64,000 nt of DNA from Nocardioides glacieisoli. GTDB taxonomy: Bacteria > Actinomycetota > Actinomycetes > Propionibacteriales > Nocardioidaceae. The stretch spans positions 186,001-250,000 of the forward strand of contig NZ_SDWS01000007.1 in the NCBI RefSeq assembly GCF_004137245.1, written 5' to 3'. The notes under the pieces are model-generated. The model was not told the origin of the DNA and ran no database searches. It was given only the letters and a program-made list of their open reading frames with translations. A program made the position numbers and the translations under genes. Below are positions 1-7,928 of the stretch, one piece after another (position 1 is the first letter of the stretch; each line of letters begins with the position of its first letter).

Positions 1-42
1 GACGGGTGCGCCCTGGTCGCGTCGGTTCTTCTCGAGGGTCAT
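1..42 (-). CDS. N-terminal fragment of the next gene in the SigK operon (probable fatty-acid methyltransferase)
   Basis: Only the first 14 codons (MTLEKNRRDQGAPV) are inside the window. The ATG overlaps the stop of the upstream FAD/DUF1365 gene as ATGA, which shows it is the next cistron of the same operon. In mycobacteria the matching operon carries a cyclopropane-type fatty acid methyltransferase (ufaA1) beside the DUF1365 gene, so that is the most likely product. This rests on gene order; the 14 residues are not diagnostic. Confidence 0.5.
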   Translation of the reverse strand, partial: MTLEKNRRDQGAPV

Positions 43-2048
43 CGGACGCCCTCCTGTCGGTGGGTGGGGCGGGGGCGGATCGGCAGCCGTCGCGCCCACA
101 GCCAGATGCCGTGGGCCCGGATCAGCGCGCTGCCGCGCAGCGCGGCGCCGAGGGTGGTGCGGACACCGGTGTCGCTGCGGGTGCCGGTGAGGCTCGCGCT
201 GAAGGGCGACGCGCCTCCCGCCCCGGACCGGTCGTGGTCGCGCAGGGTCACCGCGACGTGGAGCCGGTCGGTCGGGATCGGCACCGCGACGTCGTACGTG
301 CCGTCGACGCCGTGGAAGGGCGAGACGTACATCGCCTTGTCGGTCGTCGCGCGCCCCTGCTCGTCGGGGTGGACGAGGTAGGCGTGGCGGTCGCCGTAGG
401 TGTTGTGCACCTCGACCACGACGCCGGCCTGCCGGCCCTCGTCGTCGAAGCACCAGAAGACGCTGATCGGGTTGAAGGCGTGCCCCAGCGAGCGGGGGTT
501 CGCGGCCATCAGGATCGTGCCGGCACCCTTCGTTCCACTGGCACCGAGCCGCACGTCGTGACGCTCCAGGAACGACTCGACGTTGGCGCGCAGGGTGCGG
601 TCGGGGTCGCCGAGGTGGTCGCGAGCCTCGAAGCGGGCGAGGACCCCGTGGTCGGGGAGGTCGTCGAGGTCGACGAGCCAGAAGCTCGAGGAGTGCTCGA
701 AGGACCGCTTGAAGGGCGTACGCCGCGTGTGGCGGATCGTCGTCTCGAAGCGGCCGGGCGTCGGCAGGACCGGCGCGGTGCGGGTCCACGGGAGGCCGAG
801 CCGGGTCGCGGCGGCCAGGCCGGAGCGCGCACCGTCCTCGTGGAAGCCCCAGCCGTGGTAGGCACCCGCGAAGGCGATCCGGTCGGTGTCGATCTCCGGC
901 AGGCGGCGCGAGGCGGCCACCGACTCGGGCGTGTAGAGCGGGTGCTCGTACTCCATCCGGTCGATCACCGTGGCCGGGTCGACGAGGTCCTCGCCGCCGA
1001 GGGTGACGAGGTAGTGGGTGTCGGTCGGCAGCCGCTGGAGGCGGGTCAGGTCGTAGGTGACCGTCACGGCACCGGTCTGGTCGGCCGGTCGGAAGAAGTT
1101 CCACGACGCGCGGGCACCCTCGGCGGCCGGGAGCAGCGAGGTGTCGGTGTGGAGCAGCGCCGGGTTGCTGCTGTAGGGCAGGGCGGACAGCAGCTCGCGC
1201 TGGAGGTCGGTCGGCGCCTCGAGCATGCCGAGCGCCTGCGCCGGGTGCGTCGCGACGACGACCGCGTCGAAGGTCGTCGTGGTGCCGCTGCCGTCGGTGA
1301 CCTCGACGCCGTCGGCCAGCTCGCGGATCGAGGTCACCTTGGTGTCGAGGCGTACGTCGTGGAGGCCGGCGGCCACGGCAGCGACGTAGGTCCCGGAGCC
1401 GCCGGTCACCGTGCGCCACTCGGGCGACCCGAAGACGCCGAGCATGCCGTGGTGCTCGAGGAAGGTGAAGAGGTAGCGCGCGGGGTAGTCGAGCGAGGTG
1501 GCGGGGTCGCACGACCACACGGCCGCGACCAGCGGCTCCATGAAGTGGCGCACGAAGCCGGGCGTGAAGCGGCCCTCGTCGAGGAACTCGCGCAGCGTCT
1601 GGTCGGAGCCGTCGTCGTCGGCCGCCAGGACCGCCCGGGCACGACGGTGGAAGCGCGGGATCTCCAGCAGCATCCGCCAGTGGGCGCGCGACGTCAGCGA
1701 GGACCGCTGGGCGAAGAGCCCGCGCGCGCCCAGCGCACCGGCGTACTCCACACCGGTGCCGGCGTCGCTGACCGACAGCGACATCTCGCTGGGCTGGGTC
1801 GCGATGCCGAGCTCGGCGAAGAGCCGCAGGAGCGTCGGGTAGGTGCGTCGGTTGTGCACGATGAAGCCGGTGTCGATCGCCAGCTCACCGTCGTCGGTCG
1901 GGACGCGGTGCGTGTCGGCGTGCCCGCCCAGCCGGGCGTCGGCCTCGTAGAGCGTGACGTGGGCCGTGCGCGACGCGACGTGCGCTGCAGTCAGTCCGGC
2001 CACGCCGGAACCGACGACGGCGATCCGTCGTGGGGCGGCCATGGTCAC
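39..2048 (-). CDS. FAD-dependent amine-oxidase-like protein fused to a DUF1365 domain
   Basis: A 669-residue protein. The N-terminus has a dinucleotide-binding fingerprint (VVGSGVAGLTAA, residues about 10-21) and an FAD/amine-oxidase fold running to about residue 430. From about residue 433 to the end it matches DUF1365, with NPRSLGHAFNPISVFW and EVHNTYGDRH as typical blocks. In M. tuberculosis the two parts are separate neighbours (Rv0449c and Rv0448c) in the sigK locus; here they form one polypeptide. The GTG start overlaps the rskA stop (GTGA), so translation is probably coupled. Likely role: oxidation or modification of a lipid or other envelope substrate under SigK control. The substrate is unknown and a cytosolic or membrane-peripheral location is inferred. 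An internal ATG at codon 3 is an alternative start. Confidence 0.9.
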   Translation of the reverse strand: MTMAAPRRIAVVGSGVAGLTAAHVASRTAHVTLYEADARLGGHADTHRVPTDDGELAIDTGFIVHNRRTYPTLLRLFAELGIATQPSEMSLSVSDAGTGVEYAGALGARGLFAQRSSLTSRAHWRMLLEIPRFHRRARAVLAADDDGSDQTLREFLDEGRFTPGFVRHFMEPLVAAVWSCDPATSLDYPARYLFTFLEHHGMLGVFGSPEWRTVTGGSGTYVAAVAAGLHDVRLDTKVTSIRELADGVEVTDGSGTTTTFDAVVVATHPAQALGMLEAPTDLQRELLSALPYSSNPALLHTDTSLLPAAEGARASWNFFRPADQTGAVTVTYDLTRLQRLPTDTHYLVTLGGEDLVDPATVIDRMEYEHPLYTPESVAASRRLPEIDTDRIAFAGAYHGWGFHEDGARSGLAAATRLGLPWTRTAPVLPTPGRFETTIRHTRRTPFKRSFEHSSSFWLVDLDDLPDHGVLARFEARDHLGDPDRTLRANVESFLERHDVRLGASGTKGAGTILMAANPRSLGHAFNPISVFWCFDDEGRQAGVVVEVHNTYGDRHAYLVHPDEQGRATTDKAMYVSPFHGVDGTYDVAVPIPTDRLHVAVTLRDHDRSGAGGASPFSASLTGTRSDTGVRTTLGAALRGSALIRAHGIWLWARRLPIRPRPTHRQEGVR

Positions 2049-2761
2049 GTCGCCTGGGTGAGGTCGAACAGGGCGATGGGCTCGGAGGTGGGCTTGGTCG
2101 ACCCGCCGTCGGGCTCCACGGTGATGCCGACCGCTGCTGCGTCGGCGGCCGAGCCGTCGAGCACCAGGGTCTGGTCGGCGGCGTCGGGCATCAGCCCGGC
2201 GGACGTGAAGACGCCGTCGGGGGACATGAGCCAGAGCTCGTAGTCCTTGCCCTCGGGCGCGGCGGTCATGTCCTCGGTCTGGATGACGGCCCGGTCGTGC
2301 GACTTGGAGCGCGTGACGGTCGCCTGGCCGGTGTCACCGAGGTCCAGGAAGACCTCCTGTGCGTCGGGGGCGTCGAGGATCTGCTCGGCGGCAGTGAGGC
2401 GGGTCGGCGTCTCCTCCGACCACGGCTGCCACACGACGGCGCCGAGACCGACGATCAGGACGGCGGCCGCAGCCACGAGAAGAGGGAGGCGGCGCCGGAG
2501 GGTCGTCGCGGGGGTCGGCATGGGAGTCACGACGGGCGGCAGGGGCCGCACCTGGGCGATCCCGGCGAGCACCGAGTCGCGCAGGGAGGCCGGCGGGGAG
2601 ATCGAGACGCTGTCGGCGAGCAGGGCCGCGGTCTCCCGCAGCTCGGCAACCTCGAAGCGGCAGTCGTCGCACTCGTCGAGGTGCTGCTCGAAGCGCGCAC
2701 GCTCCAGGTCGTCGAGGGCGTCGACGGCATAGGCCCCCGTGAGCTTGTGCAGATCGCTCAT
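2045..2761 (-). CDS. rskA: Anti-sigma-K factor RskA, membrane-anchored
   Basis: A 238-residue protein with the two-part build of RskA. The cytosolic N-terminus carries a zinc anti-sigma motif H27-x3-C31-x2-C34 (HLDECDDC). One membrane span follows at about residues 91-110, then an extracellular RskA domain containing the block DYELWLMSPDGV. It should bind SigK and release it after regulated proteolysis of the membrane segment; the signal is unknown. Its ATG overlaps the sigK stop (ATGA) and its own stop overlaps the next GTG, so it lies in the middle of a tightly coupled operon. No key cysteine is missing, so it looks functional. Confidence 0.9.
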   Translation of the reverse strand: MSDLHKLTGAYAVDALDDLERARFEQHLDECDDCRFEVAELRETAALLADSVSISPPASLRDSVLAGIAQVRPLPPVVTPMPTPATTLRRRLPLLVAAAAVLIVGLGAVVWQPWSEETPTRLTAAEQILDAPDAQEVFLDLGDTGQATVTRSKSHDRAVIQTEDMTAAPEGKDYELWLMSPDGVFTSAGLMPDAADQTLVLDGSAADAAAVGITVEPDGGSTKPTSEPIALFDLTQAT

Positions 2762-3372
2762 GAGGTGACTCCCATCAGGTCCCGCAGACGGATCAGTCCG
2801 TCGCGTATTCGTGTCTTGGCCGTGCCCAACGGGACGTCGAGCAGGGTGGCTACCTCTGTGTGCGTGTAGCCACCGAAGTAGGTGAGCTCCACGGCCTGGC
2901 GTTGTACGTCGGTCAGGGTGGCGACCGCGTTGCGGACGCGAGTGGCGTCCAGCGAGGCGTGTGCTGCTTCTGAGGTCTGGTCGTGGTCGATCGGTGCTGT
3001 CTCGCGGTTCCAGGTCACGTCGCGAGCGGTGGCCGCCTCGACCGAGCGGACCCGGTCGACGGCCTTGCGGTGCACGATGGTGAGCAGCCAGCCGGCTGCA
3101 CTCCCTCGTTGGGCGTCGTACCTGGCGCTGGAGCGCCAGGCGTCGAGGTAGGCCTCCTGGGTGACCTCCTCGGCGTGGGCCGGGTTGCGCACGACGCGCA
3201 ACGCCAGTCCGTACGCCCGGGCGGACGTTGCGTCGTAGAACTCGGCGAAGGCGGCCTGGTCTCCCAGTGCCGCCTGTCCGAGGAGGCCGGCCAGTCGGGC
3301 TGCGTCGCCCCCGGACGGGGCGCCCGCTGCGGGCGCCCCGTCCGGTACAGGCACGGGCCTCACGTGTTCCAC
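2758..3372 (-). CDS. sigK: ECF RNA polymerase sigma factor SigK
   Basis: A 204-residue ECF sigma factor. Region 2 lies at about residues 30-100 (FYDATSARAYGLALRVV, then TQEAYLDAW) and region 4 at about 145-200, with a helix-turn-helix in GYTHTEVATLLDVPLGTAK. Pairing with an RskA-type anti-sigma factor, a fasciclin (MPT70-like) lipoprotein gene upstream and the FAD/DUF1365 gene downstream is the mycobacterial SigK arrangement, so I assign SigK rather than a generic ECF factor. The annotated start is GTG; a second in-frame GTG lies three codons in. Only 34 bases separate it from the fasciclin gene, and I see no separate promoter there, so it is probably transcribed from the SigK-type promoter near 4121-4147, giving positive autoregulation. 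Confidence 0.9.
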   Translation of the reverse strand: MEHVRPVPVPDGAPAAGAPSGGDAARLAGLLGQAALGDQAAFAEFYDATSARAYGLALRVVRNPAHAEEVTQEAYLDAWRSSARYDAQRGSAAGWLLTIVHRKAVDRVRSVEAATARDVTWNRETAPIDHDQTSEAAHASLDATRVRNAVATLTDVQRQAVELTYFGGYTHTEVATLLDVPLGTAKTRIRDGLIRLRDLMGVTS

Positions 3373-3406
3373 GTCAGCATCCTTGCGTATTCGTCGAGGT
3401 GACGAA

Positions 3407-4060
3407 TCACATCGCCGGCATCAGGACCTGGTCGACGACGTAGACCGTCGCGTTGGCGGTCTGCACGTTGCCGCAGACGACGGTGGCGTCACCGATGGTG
3501 AAGTTCTCACCCTCGCCCTCGACGGTGAGGGTGTCACCGGCCAGGGTCTCGAGCTCGCCCGCGACGGCGTCGGGGGCGAGGCGCTCGCCGATGACGTGGT
3601 GCGTCAGGACGGTGGTCAGCGCCTCCTTGTCCTTCAGGAGGGCGTTGAGGTCCTTCTTCGGGATGGCGGCGAACGCGTCGTCGGTGGGCGCGAAGACCGT
3701 GAGGGCCTCGGCCGAGTTGAGCGTGTCGACGAGACCGGCCTCGGTCACCGCGGCGACCAGGGTCTTGAGGAGCGGGTTGTTCGAGGCGGCGGTGGCGACC
3801 GGGTCGTCGGCCATGCCCTCGACGGAACCCTCACCCGAGGTGGGGACGCCGGCGCAGCCGGGACCGAACGGACCGTCGGCCATCGGCTCCTCGGACTCCA
3901 TGGGCTCCTCCGAAGGCGTCTCCGAAGGGGTCTCCGAGGTGGTGGTCTCGTCGGAGGCCGTGGTCGAGTCGTCCTCGCTGCCACAGGCCGCGAGGCCCAT
4001 CGAAGCGGTCAGGGCGAGGGCGGCGAGGCCCATGGAACGGGTGCGGAGCTTGGTGTTCAT
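3407..4060 (-). CDS. Fasciclin-domain lipoprotein (MPT70/MPT83-like)
   Basis: A 217-residue exported lipoprotein. The signal peptide ends in the lipobox LAAC with Cys26 as the lipidated residue. An acidic Ser/Thr/Glu-rich linker (about 27-65) follows, then one fasciclin (FAS1) domain at about 80-217 with the typical blocks TVFAPTDDAFAAI and LTHHVIG and a C-terminal hydrophobic strand ending VYVVDQVLMPAM. It should sit on the outer face of the membrane as an adhesion or binding protein. In mycobacteria MPT70 and MPT83 are the best known SigK targets; here the FAS1 gene is the first gene of the sigK operon itself. A long leader of about 55-60 bases separates it from a SigK-like promoter. Confidence 0.92.
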   Translation of the reverse strand: MNTKLRTRSMGLAALALTASMGLAACGSEDDSTTASDETTTSETPSETPSEEPMESEEPMADGPFGPGCAGVPTSGEGSVEGMADDPVATAASNNPLLKTLVAAVTEAGLVDTLNSAEALTVFAPTDDAFAAIPKKDLNALLKDKEALTTVLTHHVIGERLAPDAVAGELETLAGDTLTVEGEGENFTIGDATVVCGNVQTANATVYVVDQVLMPAM

Positions 4061-4120
4061 GGCGTGCCTTTCGTTTGGTCAAGACGTGTGGTGGGGCCGT
4101 GCGGCCCGCTGTCGAGAGGT

Positions 4121-4147
4121 GTTCGGCACCCCTCGGACGGTGGATGG
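4121..4147 (-). promoter_or_regulatory. Probable SigK-dependent promoter of the fasciclin-sigK-rskA operon
   Basis: On the minus strand CCATCC (4147-4142), a 16-base spacer and CGAAC (4125-4121) lie about 60 bases before the fasciclin start. This closely resembles the CCATCC / CGAAT elements reported for mycobacterial SigK promoters. The same two boxes with the same spacing occur before the molybdopterin oxidoreductase gene, which makes chance unlikely. Confidence 0.75.
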
Positions 4148-4196
4148 GTGATTTCGGAAAAAAACTTTGGACAATCTGTGGACAAAGCGAACGCGG

Positions 4197-4262
4197 CACG
4201 GCGGGTGGAGCGTGGCGCAGGTCCTGGAGGCGCAGGACCTGCGTCACGCACCACCCGCCGTG
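4197..4262. repeat. Long inverted repeat between the oxidoreductase and fasciclin genes
   Basis: Outer arms CACGGCGGGTGG (4197-4208) and CCACCCGCCGTG (4251-4262) are perfect complements. They enclose GCGTGGCGCAGGTCCTG (4210-4226) and CAGGACCTGCGTCACGC (4233-4249), which pair with one mismatch around a 6-base loop. It lies just after the oxidoreductase stop, so it can act as its terminator. There is no T-run. The size and symmetry resemble the mobile palindromic repeats elsewhere in the window. Confidence 0.8.
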
Positions 4263-4282
4263 GGAGGTGTGCGGAACCGGGG

Positions 4283-5824
4283 TCAGCCGACGGAGACCGA
4301 GATCTCCTGGAGCCCGCTCGAGCCCTCGGGGAACGGCCGCGCCCGGACGTCGGTCTGGAGCTCGCCGTCCTTGTTGGTCGCGCGGCAGGAGATGAAGTGC
4401 TGACCGGGCTTCGCGTCCCACTCGAAGTACCACTGCCGCCAGTAGTCGTCGGTCACCTGCGGGCCGAGCTCGGCCGGCTGCCAGGCCTCGCCGTCGATGC
4501 GGACCTCGACCTTGTCGATGCCGACGTGCTGCGCCCAGGCGATGCCGCCGATGACGACCTTCCCGGCCTTGCTGTCGGAGAACGGCTTGGGGGTGTCGAC
4601 CCGGCTCGAGATCTTGATGGGGGCGTCGATCGCCCACTCCCGCTCGGTCCAGTAGGCCTGCTCGGCGTCGTACGTCGTCAGGGTCATCCGGGTGATCCAC
4701 TTGCACGCGCTCACGTAGCCGTAGAGCCCGGGGACGACCATCCGAGCGGGGAAGCCGTGCTCGCGGGGGAGCGGCTCGCCGTTCATGCCGATCGCGATCA
4801 GCGCGTCGCGGCCGTCGATGGCCACGCCGAGCGGCGTCGAGATGGTCATCCCGTCGACGTCCGTCGAGAGGATCTGGTCGGCCTTCGTGGAGTCGATGCC
4901 TGCCTTGGCCAGCACGTCCTTCAGCGGGACTCCGAGCCAGCGGGCGCCGCCGACGTAGGGCCCGCCGACCTCGTTGGAGACGCAGGTGAGCGTGATGTCG
5001 CGCTCGACGGTCTTCATCGCGGCGAGCTCGGCGAAGGTCAGGGTGATCTCCTGGTCGACGTCGCCGTCGATGGTGAGCGTCCACGAGTCGACGTCGACGG
5101 CGGGCACCGTGAGCCGTGTGTCGACACGGTAGAAGTCGGCGTTCGGGGTCCGCAGCGGGCTGATGCCGTCGTACGTCGCCTCGAGGCCCTGCGGGAAGGA
5201 AGGCGCGGGGTCGGCGGCGGTCGGCAGCGCGATGTCGGTTCCGCCGAGGCGGTACGACGTCACGAAGCGACCGAGCGCCCCCATGGTCACTGCGGCCGCG
5301 GCAAGGCCGCCGGTCGCCAGCACGACCCCGCGCCGGCTCGGACCGTCGACCCCACGCGACGACCGATCGGGACCCCGGTCCGAGACACGGTGCAGCCACC
5401 AGAGAGAGGTGGCGGCAACGGCCGCGGTGGCCAGGGCGGGTAGGAGGTCCAGCGGCCCGGAGCCCGGGCGCAGGACTGCGAGCACGCCGGCGACACCGGC
5501 GAGCCCGACGAGGATGAGCAGGCCGACCGTCTCGCGGCGGTCCGCGATCACGCCGGCGATCGCGGCGAGCAGCAGCACGACGACGGTGACCGAGCCGACC
5601 AGCACGAGCTTGTCCGCGGTGCCGAACTGCCGGATCGCGAACTCCTTGAGCGGGGTCGGCGTCAGGTCGATGACCGTGGAGCCGGTCGCCAGGACCGGGG
5701 AGGCGGCGGGCACGGTGAGGGCCGCGACCAGGTGCCCGGCAGCAAGGCCGACGAGCGTCGCGAGGACGCCGTACGTCGCGTGGAGCAAGGTGCGGCGTCG
5801 GTCGCGTGGGGCGGAGGTCTGCAT
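4283..5824 (-). CDS. Membrane-anchored molybdopterin-dependent oxidoreductase (sulfite oxidase family)
   Basis: A 513-residue protein. The N-terminus has about five hydrophobic segments: roughly residues 14-40, 72-95, 98-118, one near 122-138, and one near 166-183 after a charged loop. A periplasm-facing molybdopterin domain (oxidoreductase_molyb, about 230-390) follows, with the usual cysteine ligand in ITLTCVSNEVGGPYVG and the block PREHGFPARMVVPGLYG. A C-terminal Mo-co dimerisation domain (about 405-513) ends the protein. The electron acceptor and substrate are unknown; sulfite or oxidised-methionine chemistry would be the family precedents. The ATG lies 7 bases after a SigK-like promoter, so the gene is probably a leaderless member of the SigK regulon. 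Confidence 0.9.
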   Translation of the reverse strand: MQTSAPRDRRRTLLHATYGVLATLVGLAAGHLVAALTVPAASPVLATGSTVIDLTPTPLKEFAIRQFGTADKLVLVGSVTVVVLLLAAIAGVIADRRETVGLLILVGLAGVAGVLAVLRPGSGPLDLLPALATAAVAATSLWWLHRVSDRGPDRSSRGVDGPSRRGVVLATGGLAAAAVTMGALGRFVTSYRLGGTDIALPTAADPAPSFPQGLEATYDGISPLRTPNADFYRVDTRLTVPAVDVDSWTLTIDGDVDQEITLTFAELAAMKTVERDITLTCVSNEVGGPYVGGARWLGVPLKDVLAKAGIDSTKADQILSTDVDGMTISTPLGVAIDGRDALIAIGMNGEPLPREHGFPARMVVPGLYGYVSACKWITRMTLTTYDAEQAYWTEREWAIDAPIKISSRVDTPKPFSDSKAGKVVIGGIAWAQHVGIDKVEVRIDGEAWQPAELGPQVTDDYWRQWYFEWDAKPGQHFISCRATNKDGELQTDVRARPFPEGSSGLQEISVSVG

Positions 5825-5831
5825 GCCGGGT

Positions 5832-5858
5832 GTTCGGAGCCAGAGGCCCTGCGGATGG
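5832..5858 (-). promoter_or_regulatory. Probable SigK-dependent promoter of the molybdopterin oxidoreductase
   Basis: CCATCC (5858-5853), a 16-base spacer and CGAAC (5836-5832) on the minus strand end 7 bases before the ATG at 5824. Boxes and spacing are identical to those upstream of the fasciclin-sigK operon. The short distance implies a leaderless mRNA. Confidence 0.75.
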
Positions 5859-5880
5859 GCCGTGCGGCAGGATGACCGCC

Positions 5881-6660
5881 ATGCCAGACGAGACCGACGC
5901 CCCCGACCAGTCGTCCTCGGCGCTGGTCCACTACGCCGTGTCCGACGCCGTCGCCACGATCACCCTCGACAGCCCGGCCAACCGCAACGCGCTGAGCCGC
6001 CAGCTCGTCACCGAGCTGTTCGGGCACCTCGAGCGGGCAGGCGCGGACGACGACGTACGCGCGGTGCTGGTCGAGAGCAGCGGCAAGGTGTTCTGCTCCG
6101 GCGCGGACCTGTCGGAGGCCACCACGGAGGGGATGGAGGTCGGAGCGCGGCGCATCGTCGACCTGCAGCGGCTGATCGTCACCCTCGACAAGCCCGTGGT
6201 CACGAAGAACCTCGGCGCCGTCCGCGCAGGCGGCATCGGCATCGTCGCCGCGGCCGACATCGCCGTCAGCGCCGACGACGCGACCTTCGCGCTCACCGAG
6301 GTCAAGCTCGGTCTGGCCGCGGCGATCATCAGCCTCACCGTCCACCAGCGGATGCACCCACGGGCAGCGGCCCTCACCACGCTCGGTGGCGAGGTGTTCA
6401 CCGGCGTCGAGGCGGCGGCGTACGGCCTCGTGACGAAGGCGGTGCCGGCCGACCGGCTCGACGACGAGGTCGCCGCGATCTGCGCGAGCCTGGCGACGGG
6501 GGCGGCCCAGGGCCTGCGCGAGTCGAAGCGGATCCTCAACCGCGACCTCGTGGCCCGCATCGACGCCCTCGGCGACGAGATGGCCACGACCAGCGCGCGG
6601 CTCTTCGCGAGCGACGAGGCCCGCGAGGCGATGACGGCCTTCCTGTCCCGCGGTCGGTAG
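5881..6660 (+). CDS. Enoyl-CoA hydratase/isomerase family protein
   Basis: About 259 residues, the usual length for a single-domain crotonase. The CoA/oxyanion-hole block is SSGKVFCSGADLSEA (about 60-75), followed by the second block NLGAVRAGGIGIVAAADIAV (about 103-122) and LTEVKLGLAAAI, whose Glu matches one catalytic acid. The other usual glutamate is not present, as in methylglutaconyl-CoA hydratase and many isomerase-like members, so the exact reaction is open. I prefer the ATG at 5881: CAGGAT lies 7 bases before it and an ATG three codons earlier has no better signal. It is divergent from the molybdopterin oxidoreductase gene. Role: fatty-acid or branched amino-acid CoA ester degradation in the cytosol. 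Confidence 0.85.
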   Translation: MPDETDAPDQSSSALVHYAVSDAVATITLDSPANRNALSRQLVTELFGHLERAGADDDVRAVLVESSGKVFCSGADLSEATTEGMEVGARRIVDLQRLIVTLDKPVVTKNLGAVRAGGIGIVAAADIAVSADDATFALTEVKLGLAAAIISLTVHQRMHPRAAALTTLGGEVFTGVEAAAYGLVTKAVPADRLDDEVAAICASLATGAAQGLRESKRILNRDLVARIDALGDEMATTSARLFASDEAREAMTAFLSRGR

Positions 6661-6731
6661 GTCACTGGCTGCATCTGCGGACCCCGGTGGGCCGGAGAAG
6701 TGGGTGACACCGTCCGACGAAGGAGACCCGC

Positions 6732-7433
6732 ATGGCACCGTCCACCACCCGTGAGCTGTCCGGAGCCCGGATCGCGGTGGTCGGCGCGAGCGGTGCGCTC
6801 GGCTCGCTGATCGCGGCCGAGCTCGAGCGCCGGGGCGCCCGGCTGCTCGTGGTGGGGCGCGACGCCGATCGCCTCGCCGCCCTCGGGACCGGCATCCCGG
6901 TGGTCGCCGACCTCGGCGACGCCGGCGCCGGCGCCGCGGTCGTCGCCGCGGCTCACGAGCACCTCGGCGGTCTCGACGGACTCGTCAACGCTGCCGGCGT
7001 GGTCGCCTTCGGGACGCTCGTCGACACCCCGGACGAGGTCGTCGAGGAGCTGTTCCTCACCAACGTCGTGGGACCGCTCTTCCTGCTGCGCCGGGTCCTG
7101 CCCCTCCTGGAGGAGTCGCGCGGCTTCGTGGTCCAGATCAGCGCCGTCGTCGCCGAGCGGCCGCTGCCACGGATGGCGGCGTACTCCGCCAGCAAGGCCG
7201 CGCTGAGCGCGGTGGCCACGGCGCTTCGCACCGAGCTGCGGCGCAGCCGCGTCGACGTGTACGACGTCCGCCCGCCGCACACCGAGACAGGGCTGGCCTC
7301 CCGTCCCCTGTCCGGCGAGGCGCCCGCGCTGCCACAGGGGCTCGACGCGGCCGATGTCGCCCGCCGGATCGTCGACGCGATCGCGGCCGGCGAGCAGGAC
7401 CTCGCTGCCGAGGCCTTCGAAACCACCCCATGA
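6732..7433 (+). CDS. Short-chain dehydrogenase/reductase
   Basis: A 233-residue classical SDR. The cofactor motif is GASGALGSL (about residues 18-26), the NAA motif is LVNAAGV, the active site has Ser in VVQISAVVAE and the YSASK tetrad (YxxxK), and PPHTETGL follows. The ATG has a good ribosome site (GAAGGAG, 7-8 bases upstream). It follows the enoyl-CoA hydratase by about 70 bases in the same direction, so the two may be cotranscribed. The substrate is unknown; an NADP-dependent cytosolic oxidoreductase is inferred. Confidence 0.88.
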   Translation: MAPSTTRELSGARIAVVGASGALGSLIAAELERRGARLLVVGRDADRLAALGTGIPVVADLGDAGAGAAVVAAAHEHLGGLDGLVNAAGVVAFGTLVDTPDEVVEELFLTNVVGPLFLLRRVLPLLEESRGFVVQISAVVAERPLPRMAAYSASKAALSAVATALRTELRRSRVDVYDVRPPHTETGLASRPLSGEAPALPQGLDAADVARRIVDAIAAGEQDLAAEAFETTP

Positions 7434-7493
7434 CGTTCTTCTCCTCCGCTTCGCTCCTCCGAACAACGCCACGGGGACCCCGGTGACAGCGCG

Positions 7494-7922
7494 ATGAGCC
7501 TTGCCGATCCCGCTCCGTGGCTGCTCCTGGTCGCTGGTGCGCACCTGGGCTTCCAGCTCACGGTCGACCTGGTCGTCTACCCGGCCCTCGGCGAGGTCGG
7601 GCCCGAGGGGTGGGCGAGCGCCCACGCCGGCCACTCGCGACGGATCACCCCGGTCGTCGCCCTTGTCTACGTCCCGTTGGTGCTGGTGCTCGGCTGGGTC
7701 GCCGTCGCAGATCCGCGCGACGTCGGCACCTGGGTCGCGCTCGCCGGTGGCCTGGTCTCCGTCGGGGCGACCGCGGCGGTGGCCGCGCCGATCCACGGGC
7801 GGCTCTCGTCGGTCGACGCGGACGAGCGGGAGGTCCTGCTCGACCGGCTCGGACGGGCCGACCGCGTGCGCACCCTCGGGGCGGTCGTGTGCGTGGTCGG
7901 GGCCCTTCTGCTCGTCGGGTGA
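7494..7922 (+). CDS. Small four-helix integral membrane protein
   Basis: A 142-residue protein with hydrophobic stretches at about 8-30, 50-68, 75-95 and 120-141. The blocks PIHGRLSS and DRLGRADRVRTL between helices 3 and 4 resemble DUF1772/anthrone-oxygenase-like membrane proteins, but I am not certain. It stops six bases before the end of the convergent neighbour. No function can be assigned. Confidence 0.65.
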   Translation: MSLADPAPWLLLVAGAHLGFQLTVDLVVYPALGEVGPEGWASAHAGHSRRITPVVALVYVPLVLVLGWVAVADPRDVGTWVALAGGLVSVGATAAVAAPIHGRLSSVDADEREVLLDRLGRADRVRTLGAVVCVVGALLLVG

Positions 7923-7928
7923 ACCGGG

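Noticed and set aside
3372..3420. Separate SigK promoter directly before sigK
   Set aside because: A CGAAT occurs there but no CCATCC at the right distance; the upstream promoter before the fasciclin gene suffices.
3383..5443. Very long open frame on the plus strand across the SigK region
   Set aside because: It is antisense to clear genes (sigK operon and molybdopterin oxidoreductase), has Arg/Gly/Asp-rich shadow composition and no domain. Such frames are common at this GC content.
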